A stretch of DNA of 11,207 bases, taken from the NCBI GenBank assembly GCA_030530045.1, contig JAUMVS010000039.1:1-11207 (forward strand), read 5' to 3'. A program made the translations under genes and the position numbers. This stretch comes from Phoenicibacter congonensis (GTDB lineage Bacteria > Actinomycetota > Coriobacteriia > Coriobacteriales > Eggerthellaceae). Under the pieces are notes generated by a model. That model ran no database searches, had not been told where the DNA came from, and saw only the letters and a program-made list of their open reading frames with translations. Positions 7,924-11,207 of this stretch are shown here, one piece after another (position 1 is the first letter of the stretch; each line of letters opens with the position of its first letter).

Positions 7924-8850
7924 ATGTCGAAGCTGCCCGGAAAGATGACGCGAAAGCAGCACTGGGTGCCGCAGTTCTACCTACGCCATTTCGCGGATTC
8001 CTCCGGGCAGCTTCATGCTTACAGCAGGCAGAAGAGCTCCTTCTTCCGCACGAATTGCGAGAACCTTTGCTGCATGCGCGATCTTTATGAAGTCGAGCAT
8101 GCTGATGCGACAGGCGATGCGACAGACAAATTCTATGCGCAGAACCTCATCGAGGTTAAGCTATCCGAATTCGAGAACCGCATCGCGCCGCTTTACGATC
8201 GCTTTTTGGAACGCCAGAAAGAAGAGCAGCGCGAAGGCGAAGGGCATTCTGATGGGAAAGCCGCCGTTTGCGAATTGGCAGCAAACATCATCGTCCGCCA
8301 TCCCATCAGCATGCGTGCCGACAAGAAATGGTCACGCGAAGCTGCCGAAGAGCTGCTCAGAAACGTCCATCTGACACCCTATGAGCTCGACTTGCTCGAT
8401 TGGTCGGATTGGCGCGGGGATTCCCAAGCGGTGGTCGAGCTTTCTGCCGCTGCAACCATGCTCTTCTCAAACGACGGCAATGTGCCAGTCAACCGCATTC
8501 GCGAAGCTTTTCTCGCGAAGCGCTTTTCCATCCTTAAGGCATCCGTCGGCTCAGGGTTCGTCACGGCGTCGATGCCCATGTTCATCATCGGACCCGAGGA
8601 CGACTCATATGATTTTCATCTCGCGTATATGCCGTTGAGCAGTGAGTATGCTGCGGTCTTTTCGGATGGCCCTCTATTTCCGCCGTTTGCGAGACTCGAT
8701 TTTGCGGGCACCGAGTTCATGAACCGGCTCCTTCTGCTCAACTGCGAGCATTGGGATGTCGCCATATCGAGGGGAAACGGCCCGCTCGAGCACGCGGTAC
8801 GTGATTGGAGATATCCAACCTTGAAAACTCCTGCAGACCAGAAAGGGTGA
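7924..8850 (+). CDS. DUF4238 domain-containing protein
   Basis: This 308-residue protein opens with KQHWVPQFYLRHFA (residues 11-24), the signature I associate with DUF4238. A helical middle includes IIVRHPISMRADKKW. A later segment, GFVTASMPMF near 211-220, matches the position where many members, as I recall, carry a T-S-D-x-P type motif; the acidic residue is absent here. No signal peptide or membrane segment is evident. I know of no established biochemical activity for the family, so none is assigned. The ATG at 7924 is 2 nt after the res stop, with GAAGG at 7912-7916 placed 7 nt upstream. A second in-frame ATG at 7945 is possible but has a poorer site and would still keep the signature. 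A hand-counted row (8161-8220) gives about 52% GC, lower than res, so this gene may have joined the locus separately. It probably serves as an accessory gene of the restriction operon. Confidence 0.8.
   Translation: MSKLPGKMTRKQHWVPQFYLRHFADSSGQLHAYSRQKSSFFRTNCENLCCMRDLYEVEHADATGDATDKFYAQNLIEVKLSEFENRIAPLYDRFLERQKEEQREGEGHSDGKAAVCELAANIIVRHPISMRADKKWSREAAEELLRNVHLTPYELDLLDWSDWRGDSQAVVELSAAATMLFSNDGNVPVNRIREAFLAKRFSILKASVGSGFVTASMPMFIIGPEDDSYDFHLAYMPLSSEYAAVFSDGPLFPPFARLDFAGTEFMNRLLLLNCEHWDVAISRGNGPLEHAVRDWRYPTLKTPADQKG
8842..8849 (+). promoter_or_regulatory. Ribosome binding site supporting a TTG start
   Basis: AAAGGGTG, overlapping the end and stop of the DUF4238 gene, ends 7 nt before a TTG at 8857. 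No in-frame ATG occurs between here and the conserved IGNGFD motif, so this site decides the start of the AbiH-family gene. Confidence 0.6.
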
Positions 8851-8856
8851 TCTCTT

Positions 8857-10119
8857 TTGAGCAATGCTATTCCCAACTTGTCCACCTCGGTGCAAAACGC
8901 GCTTAAAGGAATCAACTCCGATAGCTTTCTAGGCAATTTCAAGCCCGTACTCCCTGACTACGAGCCCATAAAATATGAGCTCCCCACTTTTAGGCCGGGC
9001 TGGCACCAGCTCGTTGTTATCGGTAACGGTTTTGACCTAGAATGCGGGCTTGCGTCGGGTTTCTCGAGCTTTTTTAAAGCCCGAGCCGCCGCTTTCGAAA
9101 AGCCCGTCAATGGGCAGGATCCGGACAACCTGGTTTTCACTGAAACCATTTGGGATAAAGTCCTCTCATCTATGAAGGATTCGAATTGGTGCGATATAGA
9201 GGGGGCTATAGCCGATTGGATTGCTCCAAAAAATAGAGAAGGCAAAAGACCAAAGTCGAAGTTCGAAAAAACCCTGCATAAATTGACAAATCCAACAGGA
9301 ACCTACGACACCGACAAAGCGGAAGATTCTGTAGCCCTGTTTTTAGAGATGCGCTATCAGCACCATGAGCCCTGGAACTCAGAGAACCTGCTTCAGATAA
9401 CACGTGAGGACCTGGCCAAGCTGGAATCAGACTTCGATAGATATCTTTCGGATGAAGTCGAGACCTCGAAGGGTTACAAGGAAAAGGCCGGCGAATTGAT
9501 GTCGGAAATCATCCTTGACCAAAGGCCTTCAAACGATAAATACGACGTGGAGGAAAGCATCCTCAGCTTCAACTACACAAGAGCTATCAACCAATTTCGT
9601 TCCGACGAACATGATACGGAGTACGTCAATATCCACGGAAGGCTTGGTGGAGAGATTGTCTTCGGAATTGATGGAACGGATAGGATGGACAACCCCATGG
9701 CTCTTCCATTCACCAAAACCTACAGACTCATGGCGCTCGACCTCCCTGACGTTGGAAAACTCGTTCATGTTCCAACATCCGGCGTTCCCATGGCTGGCGG
9801 AACCAAGATGATCAAATTCTACGGTCATTCCCTCGGTGAAGCAGATTACTCATACTTCCAAGCTATATTCGACTCCGTAAAGTTGTATGAGGGGGATACG
9901 CGCCTCGTATTTTATTTCAGGCCCCATAAGCTATCGAGTGGCTGCATGCAGGATGAAAATTGCGCCAGAAAAGAAATGATGGAAAAGGTGATTCGTCTGC
10001 TTACGGCCTACGGCCTCACGCTGGATAACAAAGACCACGGCAAGAACCTTATCCATAAGCTGCTTATAGAAGGTAGGCTGTCGGTTAGCCTCTTGGAAAA
10101 CAACGTTCGTAGACGATAG
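8857..10119 (+). CDS. AbiH-family abortive infection protein
   Basis: A 420-residue protein with the AbiH motif series in order: IGNGFD at 55-60, NWCDIE at 110-115, LSFNYT at 236-241, NIHG at 258-261, and YGHSLGEAD at 322-330. AbiH was first described as a lactococcal phage abortive-infection determinant; the family acts inside the cell and its mechanism is not settled to my knowledge. The start is TTG at 8857, 6 nt after the DUF4238 stop, backed by a good ribosome site. This leaves about 54 residues before IGNGFD, whereas the AbiH proteins I know have the motif close to the N-terminus. Those residues, rich in Asn, Pro and Ser, may be a genuine extension for partner binding. Composition is clearly different from the operon backbone: hand counts give 26/60 G+C for 9181-9240 and 27/60 for 9541-9600. 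This indicates recent acquisition. Family identification is strong; its link to the restriction system rests on operon position only. Confidence 0.88.
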   Translation: MSNAIPNLSTSVQNALKGINSDSFLGNFKPVLPDYEPIKYELPTFRPGWHQLVVIGNGFDLECGLASGFSSFFKARAAAFEKPVNGQDPDNLVFTETIWDKVLSSMKDSNWCDIEGAIADWIAPKNREGKRPKSKFEKTLHKLTNPTGTYDTDKAEDSVALFLEMRYQHHEPWNSENLLQITREDLAKLESDFDRYLSDEVETSKGYKEKAGELMSEIILDQRPSNDKYDVEESILSFNYTRAINQFRSDEHDTEYVNIHGRLGGEIVFGIDGTDRMDNPMALPFTKTYRLMALDLPDVGKLVHVPTSGVPMAGGTKMIKFYGHSLGEADYSYFQAIFDSVKLYEGDTRLVFYFRPHKLSSGCMQDENCARKEMMEKVIRLLTAYGLTLDNKDHGKNLIHKLLIEGRLSVSLLENNVRRR

Positions 10120-10129
10120 CTATCGATAG
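10114..10129. repeat. Overlapping short palindromes at the abiH-DUF4268 junction
   Basis: CGATAGCTATCG at 10114-10125 is a perfect 12-nt palindrome. It overlaps CTATCGATAG at 10120-10129, a perfect 10-nt palindrome, so CGATAG occurs twice as a direct repeat (10114-10119 and 10124-10129). The block spans the abiH stop and the spacer just before the DUF4268 ribosome site. It is too short and AT-containing for a convincing terminator. A protein-binding site is conceivable, but chance is equally possible. Confidence 0.25.
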
Positions 10130-10133
10130 GAGA
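10128..10133 (+). promoter_or_regulatory. Ribosome binding site of the DUF4268 gene
   Basis: AGGAGA sits a few bases before the ATG at 10137 in the only spacer of any length in the cluster. It supports independent initiation of this gene rather than reliance on coupling. Confidence 0.6.
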
Positions 10134-10136
10134 ACG

Positions 10137-11066
10137 ATGAAATACAACCTCGACAAGCTCAAGAAGGTCGAGCTGCGCGATGTATGGCCTCATGAGGCGC
10201 TTGACTTCACCAAGTGGCTCTCCGAGGAGCCCAGTCTTTCCATGCTGAGCTCGGCAGTCGGCATTGAGCTCGAGCTCATAGAGACCGAGTCGTCGGTGGG
10301 TTCGTTCAACGTCGACATCTATGCGCAGGAAGCCGGCACCGGACGCAAGGTGATTATCGAGAACCAGCTCGAGGACACCAACCACGATCACCTAGGCAAA
10401 GTAATCACCTACGCCGCCGGCAAGGGCGCCGAGGTCGTCATATGGGTGGTGGCCCGCGCGCGCGATGAGCACCGTCAGGCCATCGAATGGCTCAACCAGC
10501 ACACCGACAGCGATTTCGGGTTCTTCCTAGTGGAGATAGAGCTTTGGTCCATCGGAGACTCCCTGCCCGCCCCGCGCTTCAACGTGGTCGAGCAGCCCAA
10601 CGAGTGGACGAAGGCAATCAAGCTCAGCGAGGGCCTCTCCGAGACCGAGCGTATCAAGCTATCGTACTGGACCAAATATCGCGAGGTGGCCCAGGCGACG
10701 CCTGAGTTTCTGAAGGTGTTCAACCCGCAGAAGCCCTCGAAAGACCATTGGACCACGTTGCGCTGCGGCACGTCCGCCTACCACATCGCGCTACTTATAG
10801 ACACGCAACACGGCAGAATCGGCATCGAGTTCTACGCGCCCGACGACAAGGAAATCGGCCACAAGGCTATCGACAATGCCAGTTTATTTGAAGAGCGCCT
10901 CGGTCTTGCATCCACGCCTTTTGACGCCAAGAAAGCTTCAGGGCTTCGTTTCTACAAAGACGGCTGCAAAATCAAGGGTAACGAGGGTGCCTGGTCGGGA
11001 TTCATATCGGAGCAGCTCAAGTGGGCTATCGTTATGAAGAAGCTAATCGCCGAGCTTGGGCTTTAG
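10137..11066 (+). CDS. DUF4268 protein with PD-(D/E)xK-like N-terminal domain
   Basis: A 309-residue protein. The N-terminal half begins with LRDVWPHEALDFTKWL (residues 13-28), then shows a nuclease-like core: E51, VGSFNVDI with D60, VIIENQ with E75 and Q77, then H83-D-H-L-G and a Tyr-Ala-Ala-Gly helix. The spacing of D60 to E75 resembles the PD-(D/E)xK fold, with Gln where Lys is usual; I recall the ENQ form as common among these proteins. VVIWVVARARDEHRQA and WLNQHT complete the family signature. The C-terminal half, from about residue 175 on, matches DUF4268 in general style and contains Trp and aromatic conserved points but no catalytic motif I recognise. The function is unproven; a DNA-acting role in defence is inferred from the fold and neighbours. 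The ATG at 10137 is 17 nt after the abiH stop. Sampled GC is about 55%, between abiH and res. It appears to be the last gene of the run. Confidence 0.82.
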   Translation: MKYNLDKLKKVELRDVWPHEALDFTKWLSEEPSLSMLSSAVGIELELIETESSVGSFNVDIYAQEAGTGRKVIIENQLEDTNHDHLGKVITYAAGKGAEVVIWVVARARDEHRQAIEWLNQHTDSDFGFFLVEIELWSIGDSLPAPRFNVVEQPNEWTKAIKLSEGLSETERIKLSYWTKYREVAQATPEFLKVFNPQKPSKDHWTTLRCGTSAYHIALLIDTQHGRIGIEFYAPDDKEIGHKAIDNASLFEERLGLASTPFDAKKASGLRFYKDGCKIKGNEGAWSGFISEQLKWAIVMKKLIAELGL

Positions 11067-11069
11067 GCG

Positions 11070-11207
11070 TTAACCGCGTCCCATTCCGAAGATACTTGCG
11101 GTGTTGGATTCTGCATCCATTACGGTTGTCGCCGGCTCTTCCAAAGGCGCAGTTTGTGGCAATGCTTCTTCCGCAGGCGCGTCAACAGACTCGCCGAGCG
11201 CCAGGAA
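11070..11207 (-). CDS. Probable C-terminal fragment of a convergent gene, product unknown
   Basis: On the - strand a frame is open from the window edge to a TAA at 11070-11072, giving 45 residues. The sequence is rich in Ala, Pro and Glu (for example PAEEALPQTAPLEEPATT) and ends SIFGMGRG, like a flexible acidic tail closing on a short hydrophobic-glycine motif. It looks more protein-like than the overlapping + strand frame, which is Cys- and Arg-rich and has no start. I do not recognise the family. If real, it is transcribed toward the defence cluster and its stop lies 3 nt past the end of the DUF4268 gene, marking the cluster's right border. No clear terminator hairpin is visible between the two stops. 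Confidence 0.45.
   Translation of the reverse strand, partial: FLALGESVDAPAEEALPQTAPLEEPATTVMDAESNTASIFGMGRG

Noticed and set aside
11067..11207. Open frame on the + strand after the DUF4268 stop
   Set aside because: It has no start codon and an unusual Cys/Arg-rich product. The - strand frame over the same bases is more protein-like.
1..11207. CRISPR array, tRNA, insertion sequence or integrase
   Set aside because: Nearly every base falls within coding genes of other kinds. No regularly spaced repeats, cloverleaf-like segment, transposase motif or terminal inverted repeats were seen.

Overview
The window is a dense, one-directional defence cluster. Its GC content is high: sampled 60-base rows in the backbone genes give roughly 60-75% by hand count. 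Codons mostly end in C or G, and gene junctions are tight with Shine-Dalgarno starts. This fits a high-GC bacterium. The protein style resembles anaerobic gut Actinobacteria of the Coriobacteriia type, but that taxonomic guess is inference only.

Layout on the + strand: (1) the C-terminal two-thirds of an SNF2-type helicase, cut by the window start (1-2112); (2) a DUF4391 protein (2109-2882); (3) a type III-style adenine methyltransferase, Mod (2875-4857); (4) a type III-style restriction subunit, Res, with helicase motor and C-terminal PD-ExK nuclease (4859-7921); (5) a DUF4238 protein (7924-8850); (6) an AbiH-family abortive-infection protein with a TTG start (8857-10119); (7) a DUF4268 protein with a PD-(D/E)xK-like N-terminus (10137-11066). 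Successive junctions are a 4-nt overlap, an 8-nt overlap, and gaps of 1, 2, 6 and 17 nt, so all seven genes could be one transcript. After 11066 a reading frame on the - strand looks like the tail of a convergent gene and would mark the end of the cluster. No stretch longer than about 140 bases lacks a likely gene, and I see no tRNA, rRNA, CRISPR array, transposase or integrase.

Mod and Res should form a type III restriction-modification complex: Mod recognises and methylates an asymmetric site, and Res translocates on DNA using ATP and cuts. The helicase and DUF4391 gene are joined to this pair by overlapping stop/start codons, suggesting a four-gene extended type III system rather than a plain Mod-Res pair. 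DUF4238, AbiH and DUF4268 follow as accessory genes, probably further defence functions.

Base composition is patchy. The middle of mod, covering the target-recognition region, drops to about 32-35% GC in sampled rows, and abiH to about 43-45%, against 65-75% in res. This points to exchange of the DNA-specificity part of Mod and later acquisition of at least part of the downstream cargo. The best candidate for an under-described system is the helicase-DUF4391-Mod-Res unit with its DUF4238-AbiH-DUF4268 tail.
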